NCBI GenBank assembly: GCA_021234155.1
Contig: JAJEKV010000010.1
Span: forward strand, 16,560,275-16,624,274
Length of the DNA stretch: 64,000 nucleotides
Reading direction: 5' to 3'
Source: Isoetes taiwanensis
Taxonomy: Eukaryota > Streptophyta > Lycopodiopsida > Isoetales > Isoetaceae
Below, in pieces: positions 8,443-19,943 of the stretch (positions are counted from its first letter, which is position 1; the number at the start of each line of letters is the position of its first letter). A program made the position numbers and the translations under genes. The notes under the pieces were generated by a model that worked only from the letters and a program-made list of their open reading frames with translations, was not told the DNA's origin and did no database searches.

Positions 8443-11300
8443 TTCTTCCCACCTTGAAAATGATGTTGTCTCAGCATCAAGACTATTCTTGCTCTGTGCC
8501 AACATATGACATGTTGGAGGTAAGTCTCCCCACCTTAAAGAGGTAACGCGAAATTATAAGTCACATAAAAGTTGTCATGTTCGAGGTGATCAAGTTTGAA
8601 ATGACGCGTAATATGCAATTTATAACTCGGCGAAAGTTGAACGGTAATTAATGGAACAACGTTATATGGAAGGGGACATAACAATTTATGATGTCCTCAT
8701 CATTTCCATTAGGTGGTTAACTTACAAGGAAAATTAAAAAAAGGAAGGTGGACAGATTTATGTAGGTGATACAAAAGATATATATAAATTATACATGGAT
8801 CATCATTTAGGACTGTAGTCCTATCAAAAGCCGACACTCAATTTATAATACATAAGCAAGCACACTATTGGTTCTCGGTGGACCCTAGCCTATAGGGCCT
8901 GGCAATGCAAACAGAAAATACGTATCACAACAAGAGCACGGACTCGGCGGAGTGACCCTTAGAAGAATTGCAGGCGCTAAGCTATATGCTTTTGTCCTGC
9001 AGAATTACAAGACATCAGTGTCTATAATTTAATTTATATGTTGTGGGTGAAGGGACCAACCCCTTTGAAGAAGAAAAGGAAAAACAAAAAGAGGAAGCCT
9101 ATCGTGCCTAAGGCTTGCCATTCGTCTCGGCGTAAGGAATGGCAATGTTTCCACTATAGCCATAGACGAAGGCGTCCTTTTATGACTATATGCCCATCCC
9201 CATTCCTAGGATGCATCTAGCCCGATCCCTGCTGCAGGAAGGCTGGCCTGCATGATCTATGCCGGATCTAAAACTCATGCGATATCGATGTGTGGTGTAG
9301 GAGGCGCCGCTTTCCGTCGAAGCCGGAGTTGATGGTATCGTTGTTGGCGCATGCGTGGCGTTGCCGTAGGAAATCCAGGTAAGCCTCAACAAAGGCTTAC
9401 TGCGAGAATGTCATGGCGTGCAGATGCGTGAGGAGAAGTAGCTTATAGGCCCGTGGCCATACTGGCTAGATTATCTAAAAGGTTCTGCTCATCGAGGTGG
9501 CAGTATCGTGCAATATCGAATCTTAGGCTGAGCCCGCGAAGAATTAATCTTCAGCCAGACGAAGTCTGCAAGCTGAATCCTCAACAAAGCGTACATGTCG
9601 GTGAGCAATCTGGGGTCAAAATGCCGTAAACATGGCGAGTTAGATCTGTGTAGACACGAAAGGGTAGATATGCAACATGATGCCTGCTTGGATGAGGAAG
9701 AGTCGAAGTCCATGGGTTATGCGGAGTTGTAATTTTAAACATCTAGGGCTAGAACATCAATGCAAGCTGGGATGGCAGGAAATTAACTATCTGGGAAATA
9801 CCAGACATAGTTTAGATAGAATTAGAAAATGCAAGGCAAGTGCCGTGATGACTCTAGGTAACTTACAAATCTCACAAAGGCTCACTCCCTAAATCAGAAC
9901 ATGACTATGGCTTATGGAGGCATGCCAAGTCATTTGTAATGCCGGCATAGAGGCATGACATCAACACAGAGGGATGCAGCATCTAACAGTTCTAAGGTGG
10001 ATAACAATGGTAAATGATAACCCCTAATGATATGTCAGTTAAAACAATATAGGGAAATTTGAAGACATAGTTGCAGCCTTTAAGGCATAGACTATTGTAT
10101 CATACGACATATAATAGTGGGTTAAAAGCCAACAAGAGGGTTAAAAGATATCTGAAGAAGTAAATGGGTCGTGACCCTACGGAGGGGACGTAGAAAACAT
10201 ATTAAAAAAAAGAAGATGAAAATAAAGGACTACGATTCATTTTGGGTAGGCCACCTGGTTGGGAGGGCATGACTGTGGCATATATGCGGATTCCAAGCTA
10301 CTTGTGATGGCACAACAGTGGCATGGCATCGGCATAGAAGAACGTAAGAAATAACAATTCAAAGATCTATGAGGATGCTAAAGCATAGGGTTCCAATGAT
10401 ATGCGGGGTAAAACTCATAGAGAAATTTGAACGCCTAACTGTAGGATCATACAGGATATAGCATTAATTTAGAAGATAACAAGAGGGTGAAAGAAGATCT
10501 GAAAGGTTAGATTATTTGGTCATTCTACGGGCGAAGAATTTATATACGTTATATCAAGCGTTGGGAGTAAGAAGCAACAGGTTTCAAGGCCAGGGTAAAG
10601 GAGATCAATGATAGTCGCGAGAAGTTAGCAAAGAAGAAGACGAAATTAATGGACTATTATTCATTACGTGTGGCCTATCGGGTTGAAAGGCAGCAAGAGG
10701 GTTTGAAAAAGCGACAAAGACTTAATACGTGGCTTAGGGATAAAAGGATTTCAATTTCTAGGATAACATGGCGAATTACAAGGAACCTAAGAGTAGAAGG
10801 AATCGTTGTAGAAGGTTGCCTGACTGGTACTAACCTTTGGGAATATTGTTCTAATTTTCCTGAGACATATAGGTTATTCTTTAAATTTAGTGACCCTAAG
10901 ACACTAAGATAATGGTTGGAAGGAGTTTGCCCTAATCAAATTTTCAAGAATGGTGGCATACCTTCAAGTGTTAGGGTAGAACAACTTGAAAAGAGGCCAC
11001 TGCGATATAGGCGGTGAAGGGTGGTACAAACTGATACTAAAGTTTATGCTCTAGATAGATTCGAGTGAGATGTTGACATGGTTGTGAGAGTTCGAACTCA
11101 AGCAATCCCTATGTGTTACAGAGTATGTGTCGTGACCTGGAAAAGGGATTTATTTTTTTTTATTTTTTTTTAGCGCAACAGCCTAACCTCGAGTATCACA
11201 TTATCTAAAAGCCTAGCTTATCCACGTGTCCTAAAATATGACTTGGCTTTGTTTTATGCCATTGGATTCTAATCTACATCAACGGACGGCGGAGAAAAAT
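8443..11300 (-). mobile_element. Probable decayed internal region of the minus-strand gypsy element
   Basis: The segment follows the 3' LTR and its polypurine tract. I could not read gag or pol motifs in it, and no 5' LTR or primer-binding site was found, so its outer limit is uncertain. It contains the diverged direct repeat at 9900-10700 and T-rich runs near 11150-11172. It could include unrelated insertions. Confidence 0.35.
9900..10700. repeat. Diverged tandem repeat, two units of about 360-440 bp
   Basis: Unit one (about 9900-10260) and unit two (about 10264-10700) share the ordered blocks CATGACT-TGGC, AAGTC/AGC followed by TTGTAATG/TTGTGATGG, GGGAAATTTGAA/GAGAAATTTGAA, AACAAGAGGGT, and AAGAAGA-GAAA followed by GGACTA and TTCATT. 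Spacing differs by indels. The units are non-coding and lie inside the putative internal region of the gypsy element. Confidence 0.5.
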
Positions 11301-11416
11301 AATTATTTGTGCCTGTTCTAGAACGTCGCAGGGCGAGCATGGCGAAAAAAATATGTGGCGCCGAAGATATCTACTTGAAGGAGCTTCTCTCCTGGTACAT
11401 GAGCTTGTCTCTGGCA

Positions 11417-11443
11417 TTTTTTTTTTTTTTTTTTTTTTTTTTT
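11417..11443. repeat. T27 homopolymer
   Basis: Twenty-seven consecutive T bases. It may be the reverse-strand poly(A) of a retroposed sequence or a slippage tract. No source transcript was recognised next to it. Confidence 0.9.
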
Positions 11444-11779
11444 ACAGAGGCATTTTTTTCGATGCTGGCATGGAAGCATTTTCTGCTCTCGATGGCAGAT
11501 AAGCTTGAAGGTTTGTTTCCAGCTAATCTTTTAGATTAGTGCATCCATGTTGTCTATTTAGGAAACGTACATGGGCACCTCATATCATTCCAACAAGATG
11601 ATGCCCAGAATCGAAAATAACTTTGGGTTTTTTGCAGTAGCATTTCGATCACTGAGACACCGGTACTTTCAATTTCTCTTTCTATGTCTATGGAATCGAA
11701 TCATTCTTCGAAGTGGGACCTAAGCAAGCAAGTAAGCTCTCTTCTCTTCTTTTCTTCCTCTCTCTTAAACTGCTAAACC

Positions 11780-12400
11780 ATCAGAGCCAGATGCCAGGAA
11801 TGAGATCCTCCCTGCACAGGTTACAGTCTTTTCATTCAGATAATCATCTATGTAGCACTATTGCAAAACAAAAGTTGCATTACTGTTCTGGCAATTTCTC
11901 TATAGGAACAGAAAAGCAAGCCAGTAAGGGAGGGCCTATTGGACAATTTGATTTTAACAGTGCATTTCTAATGAAGACCTATATGACCTGACAAAGGATC
12001 CCAAGTATCATCCAGTTACCATTGGATACTCAGATCTGTTTACTAAAGGAACAACTGACCTCTTATCTCTCCACTGCCATATTGTGCTGCCAAGCATTTA
12101 GCTAGGGAACAACTTGACAAGATCACATGGAAGATGGCATGACAAAACCATTTGCTGGTTTTAAGATATATCTCTTTGGCATTCAAGTTGAAAGAGGACA
12201 TCCATATACATGAACTCTTTCAGCATGATTACTTTAGGATTCTTCTATTGGTAGCATTTATTGTGCGACACCTACAAATATTTATAATAAAGGAAGTGGA
12301 ACCAGAGTTTTACATTTTTACACGTTGAAGTATGATATGTAAAGGAGATTGTAGGAAGTTTAGGATTTGCAATCCCCTTGTAGCTGAGGAAGAAAATGTC
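11780..12400 (+). pseudogene. Fragment of an unidentified host gene
   Basis: The sequence reads like decayed coding sequence. One frame gives HYCSGNFS then GGPIGQFDFNSAFL (to about 11970). A shifted frame continues with DLYDLTKDPKYHPVTIGYSD and GTTDLLSLHCHIVLPSI (11975-12100), and a third with REQLDKITWKMA (12105-12140). At least two frame changes and stop codons are present. I do not recognise the family with confidence. Codon-like continuity across frames argues for a pseudogene rather than chance. Confidence 0.45.
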
Positions 12401-12584
12401 ATGACCATATTCTGTTCCAATCCAAGTTGGCAGCTATGAATGATTCACTGCCTAAGTATAAAGAGACTACTCTTTCATGATGTGTAGCGAAGTAACTGCA
12501 ATTTGTTTGTATCAGAACTAACAAGAAATGTTCATTCAAATATATGTGCGGGTTTCTAGCCTGCATTTAAACTTAATCTGCAAT

Positions 12585-13355
12585 GTTGTTTACGTACCCG
12601 TATTTTACGTTTACATACGTCCCGTACCTTCCTCACAGCACTATACGTACTATACCTATAAGTTGACAGGTCAAATTGAGCTCTTGTTTTATTAATACCG
12701 TACTTAACGTATTAATACGTACATTACTTATGTTACGTACTTTATAAAAAAAAAAGCGTCCAAATGACATTAGACCAAAAGAATGGGTAAAATTATACAT
12801 TAGGAAAAATACATTATTATATATTATAGATTATAGAATAGGAGCATTAGGGAAATTATGGAATTGTAGTTTCTTTTTGCAAATAAAAACCCAAAACCTC
12901 TGCGTTTTCCCCCTCTTTCTTCTTACCCTAGCCGCTGAATCGAAACGGAGATGGAGATGCAGACCCACTTTTCTCCTTGTTTTGTCATGGCAGGAGGCAG
13001 ACCTTGTCCTTAATACTTCGGTCGCTTGCATTCATTCCAGGAAAGAAATATAGAGGTCAGCGTCGGTTAATAGCTTCAGATGCAACAAATGAGCAACAAT
13101 TACTTAAATTTATTTGTTTGTGGGTGTAGATTGCAAACTAACTCTTAAATAGACATATTTTGGATTGAAAACTTTGAGAAATACTTAATTTTCTAGAGTA
13201 ATATATTTTGGTTCATTATTTAAAACTTGAAGTTCTTCATACTAGTTGTTATTGCAACTATTTCAACTGCAATACAAGAAATAATAGTTCTAAAAAATTA
13301 CAAGAAGTACGTAACGTACTGTACATAAAATACGTATTTTACGTATTTAATAAGT
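12585..13355. repeat. Segment bounded by ACGTA-rich clusters (possible DNA transposon)
   Basis: TACGTA/ACGTA-type motifs are dense at 12590-12735 and again at 13305-13350 (GTACGTAACGTACTGTAC and ATACGTATTTTACGTATTT). The sequence between them has a C/T-rich leader-like stretch (12895-12960). Clustered subterminal motifs are typical of hAT or Mutator-like ends, but no clear terminal inverted repeats or target duplications were seen. Confidence 0.3.
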
Positions 13356-13667
13356 ATTTTATTGTCTCTGGTAGTAATCAGATGTCGTTTTCGATTACAA
13401 TCTTTGAATATTGATCGGGATTTAGTTGGGAGCACCTAGAAGGATTATTAACCAATTAGTAAAAGGTACTACTAGAAATAGTACCACTGAGCCTATGTAT
13501 CACTAAGACAGTTAATCGAATTAATTAAAGACCCTTGAACTTGAAGTTTAAGGTAAATGTTCAAGACTGAACATAAGTCAGAGAGATAATGGATAAGGCT
13601 TTTTTTGTAATACATGTTTGCCAAGGGAAAAATCTTTTCATAAAAACCCTTGGTAAACGGTTATGTT

Positions 13668-15087
13668 TTATGTGAAATTATAGAATGACAGTAAAGCAGA
13701 AATAGCAATATTAAAAGTAAGTAAAAGTACAAAACTAGTTATGTAGAGGATTGCTGACCTAGAAGAATCTTCGTATTGCTGTTTGTCTGGTGTACTATCG
13801 TCCAACGATAAAGCTTTGTTTCCTCCTTTGGTAACAGAATATTCTTCTTCATTAGGAGCATTTGTGGCCAACTTACACAATTTACTTGCTTTGGCAACGC
13901 TACCCACATCTTTAAGTCTTGGATCTATTGTAACTCTGGGAGGTTTTTTCGGTGTAAAGAAATTTGTTGAGATACTGCTGGAAGCATTTCTTTGACTAGT
14001 ATATGCAGAATTCCTGTTACTTTGAGATTGATTCTGTCGAAAAGCAATGGGTCTGATTGTCTTTTCACATATATCTGCTAGCTTAGTACCACCAAATGTA
14101 GCCTTCAGATCACAATCAGAGGTCTCGACATAACGTAGAGTCATCTGAATCATAATATTCCGAACTTCCAAATATGACAAATAGGCTAAAACAGCAGGCT
14201 TCAATACATTGTGGAGAAGTTTAGTAAGGCTAACCATCTTAGCCATGGGTGTAGCTTCCGGGAAGACTTCATCAAAGTTGTTCAGTATAAACCACACCGC
14301 ATGGTCAAGCCACACAATTCCACTGTTACAGTCAGCATCTTTGTCACCTTTCTTGTTGCTTTTAACACAACCACATGTGATAAAGGGGCAATGTGTTCTC
14401 CACATTTTTTTAAAAAAGAAACCATCTCTTTTGTCATCAGAGTATGCCATATTGCCTTTTTGACTAATGTGAGGTCCAGTTCCCTTAGAACATGGAGGTT
14501 CAAATATGCTGATATTGAAAGGCAAGTTAACTTCCTTTTTGTTGAAGTACTTTTCCAGTTTGTTTGCTTTGACAACTCCTTGTCTGATCTCGTCATCAAT
14601 AATTCCTGCTAAAGATTTCTAAGTGCTAATACTGATAGGGGCTAATGCTCCGAAGTTCTGGCTTTTCAAAATAGCGTGTGCCCAGGCTGCAGCATAACAT
14701 TCAACATTCTGTTCTGGTATAATGGGAAATTTAGCTGAATTTTGTAATGTGAGGGTGGGTACTTTCTCATGGTCATCAGAATCTTCAGAACCTTCATCAT
14801 TTTTGTTACTATTTCCAGCAAAATCCTCATCTGTAAGGTCATTATCAGAAAATAGGCAGTTTTTGGTGTCCTCATTAAGGATCAGTGGTAATCATATCTG
14901 AATGTAAGTCCTTTTGCAGCGTTGGTTTAGCTTGATGGACTTCTTCTAAGTGAGAAAGACCAATCATAAACTTTTTACCAAGTTCGTCTTCCATACATGT
15001 TCTAGCGAATAATACATCATCCATATCATTGTAAACCTTTGAGATCAGAGCCTTGCAAGTTTCAAGTTTAAAGCTGGCTTTTTTCAT
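13668..15087 (-). pseudogene. Unidentified gene, broken, with acidic and helical regions
   Basis: The largest open part (14525-13668, 285 residues) has a Cys-containing stretch (CPFITCGCV), a central segment around AVLAYLSYLEVRNIMIQMTL that looks helical, a Ser/Asn/Pro-rich tail and a terminal hydrophobic stretch that may be read-through into non-coding DNA. Upstream frames continue the same protein-like sequence: an acidic run (14840-14760), then WAHAILKSQNFGALAPI (about 14690-14640), a stop, and a charged part. A further upstream frame at 15087-14875 begins MKKASFKLETCK. No domain was recognised. Gag-like or nucleocapsid-like proteins of integrated elements are possible alternatives, but I cannot support either from motifs. 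Confidence 0.4.
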
Positions 15088-15626
15088 ATTAGAAAAGACA
15101 GAGAACCACCCATTGAAGCCAAAATAACTTACATGTGATTTGTTTTTGTCTAAGAGAGAATTTTCCTTGTGGATGATATACTCATGTATATCCTTGTTTC
15201 TGATGCAGGCAATCAGAGTTTGGACTGCTGGATTAGGACTGGAAATACCTAAGAGTTATTGAACGCCATAAGCCTAAGATGAAATGAAAAAGCTCTCGTT
15301 ATATTCAAACGTATTTTTGACTTCTATGTTACAGAATATGATTTCATTAATGCCATAAGATGTCATGGGACCTTTATTGACAGAATACTTTGTGGAAAAT
15401 TTAGCTGACAGAACAAGTATCATTGTATTGTCTGCTATCTAGCTTATCATAAAAATCTATTATAGTGCGCTTCAGTGCTAGGCCTTTGCTCTCTATAGTG
15501 TGTAATAATACATAAGATTTTATAAAATTCCATGCTATATTGGTTGGTTATAAATGGATCATCTTCAAATGCTAATGTTCTTTGAGGTACAAAAGGCTCA
15601 CAACTGCAATTGGGTATATGACAGGT

Positions 15627-15708
15627 TGCAGCTTGGGATGAGAATATTTTTGCACCGCGATCTCAACTAGGCAATGCTGAAATTTGTTTAGACGATATTT
15701 CTGATGGT
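15627..15708 (+). CDS. Isolated exon resembling part of a C2 domain
   Basis: An 82-base open segment is bounded by a good acceptor (ATATGACAG) and a good donor (GTAAGT). It encodes VAAWDENIFAPRS then QLGNAEICLDDISD. The arrangement W-D-x-N/D...LG.A.I.L..L.DG matches the late strands of plant C2 domains, which bind phospholipid or calcium. No neighbouring exons were found, so it is either one exon of a gene with long introns or a stray gene fragment. The family call is by eye only. Confidence 0.35.
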
Positions 15709-17900
15709 AAGTTTCTTTAAACCAACAGCATATTCCTTATCTTTTTTTATCTTAATAGTAAATTTATATTACTGGACTCAAGTTTACCACCTGCATCATT
15801 TCTTGCGTTTAATTTTGAAATGTGGTCCACTGAATTAGAATAAGAACCTCTAGTTTTAGAAAAGCATAAGAAGGAGATGACTTTGAACAGCCAAATATTG
15901 CAACAATCAATAATTCTATTTCGCTGAAGTGGATATGTTTATTTTTTCAATACCATTAGTAGTTCAACAGCCTAGAGATTCTTTCCATACCATGCTTAAA
16001 GCACTTTATTTAAAAAGCACACTCTGTTATTATTTTTATTGTTTCAAGACTTGTGACTTGAAGATCGTCATTAAATTGACCTGCAATTACAAGGCATAGG
16101 AGGTGGCGGGCATGTTATGTTTGAGAACAGTGTTAGTTATTCGCTCGACTTGTCTCTATTGCAATGATGCAAATGACGCTCTTGAGCTTGTGAGACTTGA
16201 AATTGCATTTCTACAAAAATTATGACGATGTGGAGAAGATACTATGTATTTTTGCATGTAGTACATGAATATTATGTTTTGCCATGCGCATATTATTGAG
16301 TAACGAGCCTAACAAGATCATTTTTTAACATAGGTCCATGGCATATATGGCAAAGACCAAGTCATAATTGCAAAAACATGGAGAACATTATGTACAAAGG
16401 AATGCTCCATTAACAATAGTTACATGTAAACGAAGAAATAATGGACTATGATTTGGGTTGACTTTTATCACATGTTGACTGTGGTTATTATTTTGCCACA
16501 TCACTCTACAGGGCATAATTTGCATGGCAAAGAAAGCCAGACAAGTTTTGGCTTTTGTGAGAAGGAGCAAGACCTTACATAGCAAGGCAAGCACCCCTTG
16601 TTAAGGCAAGGAAGAACCAATATGATATCCAGACTCTCACCAATTGGCTGCTGATGAAAGAGCAGGGAAGAGTTATTGATGGTGAATTGACAATAGTTGT
16701 CCCATGCCCTGTTCCATAGTCAATTCCCAAAGCTATCAGTCTCTATTTGAAGACTTCGCTATTAGGAAAAACCTTGTATGACATGTAGGAAAGATAAGTG
16801 GTTGAATTAACCAAATGATTGCATAGAAGACTGTGGAAATATAATCATTGGGTAATTAGAAATACCTTAATCCTTAAAAGGCTAGACAAAAGGTAACCTA
16901 GATGTTAGAAAATATGATGCAAAGGTGTGACAAAAGCAAAAGGAGCTAAATGCACAAGCATAAGCAACGTCATTTGAGAAAAAAACCTTCCATCTCAAGT
17001 TGAATATTGTGATCCAATATTGCCTATCAAGGGAATTCAATATGTGCAACCACAGTTACTAAAATCCTTCTTTAGGGACACTAAAGCCTTGATGATAATC
17101 AACAACGCGTGCACATGGGGATGTATATTTTAGCATAATATGTCTTTGGATATAAAGGGCCTAATCAACATTATCAATGCTTTTCAATACCAATGTCAAG
17201 GCAAAACCAGATAGATGGAGTTTTGGGGATTGGATTTTCTTACGAGTATTACATGTTTCAAATTTTATATTTTCTCACCGAAAATCAATAAGGGATGCTA
17301 CATGCTCTTTAAGGTCATGTGCGGTTGTTACAATTAAGATAGATGTCTTTGGTAGGGATACTATTAAAGTGAAAATCCATAGCTTTACAACTGATCATAG
17401 TGGAACGACATCAAATGTTTCAGTGTACATAAAATGAAACTTGACAGATTTACATAGAATGAATGTCTGTAAATATTTCATTAAAGACACCATCAAAGAC
17501 AATCTCATCAGCTTTACTATATTTATGTCGACAAATAAGAAAGCTTCAATTCAATTGTCATCGTAACTAAACTAATTGCCATATTAAATATTATAGATTT
17601 TGTTGCCCATAAACCTTGTGATTAGCATAATAAAGTGGCAAACAGAGTGCATTAAACAATGAAGCTAAAACACAAAGAGTTATTTCTTCAAATAGGTGCA
17701 AAACAAATCATGGACGTCAAAGCAATGCTTAATCAACAATTTAAACCTAAACAAAACCTTGGACTCTATAGTGCTTGAAGACGAGGACTAAAGTAGAACA
17801 TAGCACATCGATATAGAACTCATTAAACAAGGGAGAAAACAAATCTTGGGAACCCTAACAACTTTATATCTTCCAAGCTGAACAACTATGTTTTGACCTT
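15709..17900. other. AT-rich stretch with no recognised gene
   Basis: Only short frames are present, and none shows known motifs or good splice-site framing. Confidence 0.4.
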
Positions 17901-18783
17901 AACAGTGTTGCATGAGTTCTGCCAGGCTAAGAATAGATTTCTTGTTTGCCTCCCACATAATAACCAATGCATTTTGGGATTAGGCATGATAGTGTTATTG
18001 GTGCATCATGTGTTTGAAGTTTAAAACTTTCTCATTCACATGCTTGCATAAACTAAAACCCCATTGGCTTGAGAATTGGTAGTCTGCAGGAATGGGACAG
18101 CTCAAAAGTCATTGACTTCTAGTGGGCGGGAGACCCTAGAAAGGTTAAATTCTTGGTCTTGCAGGAAGACAAGGCCTGCATGGCTAGATGCAGATGGGTC
18201 AGGCGTGGGTCAGGATTCTAGCGGTGCTGCTCCTTTTGGTTCGTTGGTGAGAAGAAGGTCGAGTGCCTCATAACATGAGGCACCCCCTATAGTATTGCTG
18301 CAGCAGCTGATGGGATCAGCACTATCTTCGGCAGGGAAGCATAAAGAGGATCCTGTCTCTAGTTTGGCAGCTGACCAGTGCGATTGGCTACTCCCTTTCT
18401 TGCTGCTGGTAATCTCAGGTCTGGTTTCTTTGCTATATCTGAGGGCCTATTTTTGAAGCAATGATGCAGTTGGGGCATGTGGAAAGACAGGAACTTAGCT
18501 CCCATAGTATCTGTTTTAGAGAAGAGGCCGGGTAGATCTTGTTCAGTAACTGGCCCTAGTTGTGTCATTAGGGTCTAGGAAATTAGTCCTTCTCTCCTGT
18601 AGTATCCTATGGAGAAGAAGTTGAGAGAGGCTAAAAGAGTACTAGGCTCAGAGTCTGGACTGCTATCCATGGATACGAGGAGTGGTAGCAGCTCTGGACT
18701 CAACTGTATATATGTAAACGTTTTATCTTTTGAATATAATACAGATCCTTGACTTCAAAAAAAAAATAAAAAAAAAAATAAAA
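17900..18783 (+). mobile_element. Possible retroposed sequence ending in an A-rich tail
   Basis: A stretch with higher GC content than its flanks ends in CTTGACTTC followed by an interrupted A run (18757-18783). An AATATAATACAG block lies about 25 bases upstream and could serve as a poly(A) signal region. This is the pattern of an L1-type 3' end or a processed transcript. No coding match was recognised. Confidence 0.3.
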
Positions 18784-18902
18784 CCCCAAACAAAGGTATA
18801 GAATGGCCTTTAAGACCCTTAATTAGCCCCTTACAATGTGAGGTCCTAAGATTAGACATGGTATAGATATGATTGCGCAAAAATAAATTGTTCACTTGTC
18901 GT

Positions 18903-18998
18903 ATGCAATAAGTGCTCAAGTTGAACACTAGATACTAGAATAACTTCACCATGCAATAAGTGCTGAAGTTGAAGCCTAGAGACTAGAATAACTTCACT
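18903..18998. repeat. 48-bp tandem duplication
   Basis: The unit starting ATGCAATAAGTGCT at 18903 recurs at 18951, each copy carrying TAGAATAACTTCAC at its end. The copies differ at several positions. Confidence 0.75.
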
Positions 18999-19624
18999 GA
19001 CATCTACAATTACTCAAACTGAGACTTCAAATCAAGACTGGAGTGACTTCAGCTACACCATTGCGAAAGATCGGTTCGGGAAAAACAATCATTCAAGGTG
19101 CATGATATAAAATATTATGTTTTGTTGTAAATATATCTGTAGTGCTATATTAGCCATTCAATAGCATAATTATAAATGAATGATGGTTGTTTATGAAAAA
19201 ATGGATTCCAGCATCTGTAAAAGTCTATTCTACAAGAGCAGTTAGAATCTAACCAGCTGCCCATATTTATGATATGATCGATAACTCTCTGCAAATGTAA
19301 TTATTAATTCAAAGTTTGAGCCACATTGCCAAAAATAGCTAAGCACCCATTATAGCCAAGCACCCATTATAAGAGGACATGAATATGTTTGTCAAAGCCT
19401 GCCCAACTGATAAATATTTCTTAACCCTCAAATATATGGACAGACATGCAACGTTGTAAAACCGTGCCATGGTGGATAATAAATATGCAGTTCCATTTTC
19501 TCACGTTCCCCAAGCACGAACAGAGAATTGAACAGTTGAACATCTCCCTTCCACTGCTTGTATTCTCCATTACATGGTGTCCCACAGGCAACATGGTGTT
19601 CGATGCTGCATTGTCAAAATCCAA

Positions 19625-19855
19625 CTATTTAATCTTCTCGCAAACTATTCCTCTTCCTCTATACTTCTCTTTCTCCAAATCCTTTTCTGGTTCTTTATCT
19701 TCTTCTTTCCTTTCTTTGTTTCCACCCATGAGCTCGTCAACACAAAAGCAATAGAGCTCTTGATGAAGTTGCTGCCATCGCTGTCCATTACTTAATGCAA
19801 GACGAAGCTCAGATCTTAGCCTCTCTAGCTCCATTTGCATGGCAGCTGTAGAGCC
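19625..19855 (-). CDS. Candidate exon of a host gene with a Glu/Lys-rich coiled-coil segment
   Basis: On the minus strand an acceptor-like TTTGAATTTCTCAG is followed by an open frame reading QQGSTAAMQMELERLRSELR, then WQQLHQELYCFCVDELMGG and a Lys/Glu-rich stretch. The heptad-like MELERLRSELRLAL suggests a coiled coil. The protein family is not recognised. The minus-strand LINE ends only about 35 bases upstream, so the LINE seems to sit in the intron preceding this exon. Confidence 0.35.
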   Translation of the reverse strand, partial: GSTAAMQMELERLRSELRLALSNGQRWQQLHQELYCFCVDELMGGNKERKEEDKEPEKDLEKEKYRGRGIVCEKIK

Positions 19856-19943
19856 TTGTTGCTGAGAAATTCAAAGAATTGAGAGAGAGAAATGAAATGA
19901 AATGAAATGTTTGTTATTACGCCTACTAAGACCATCAGGTCTA

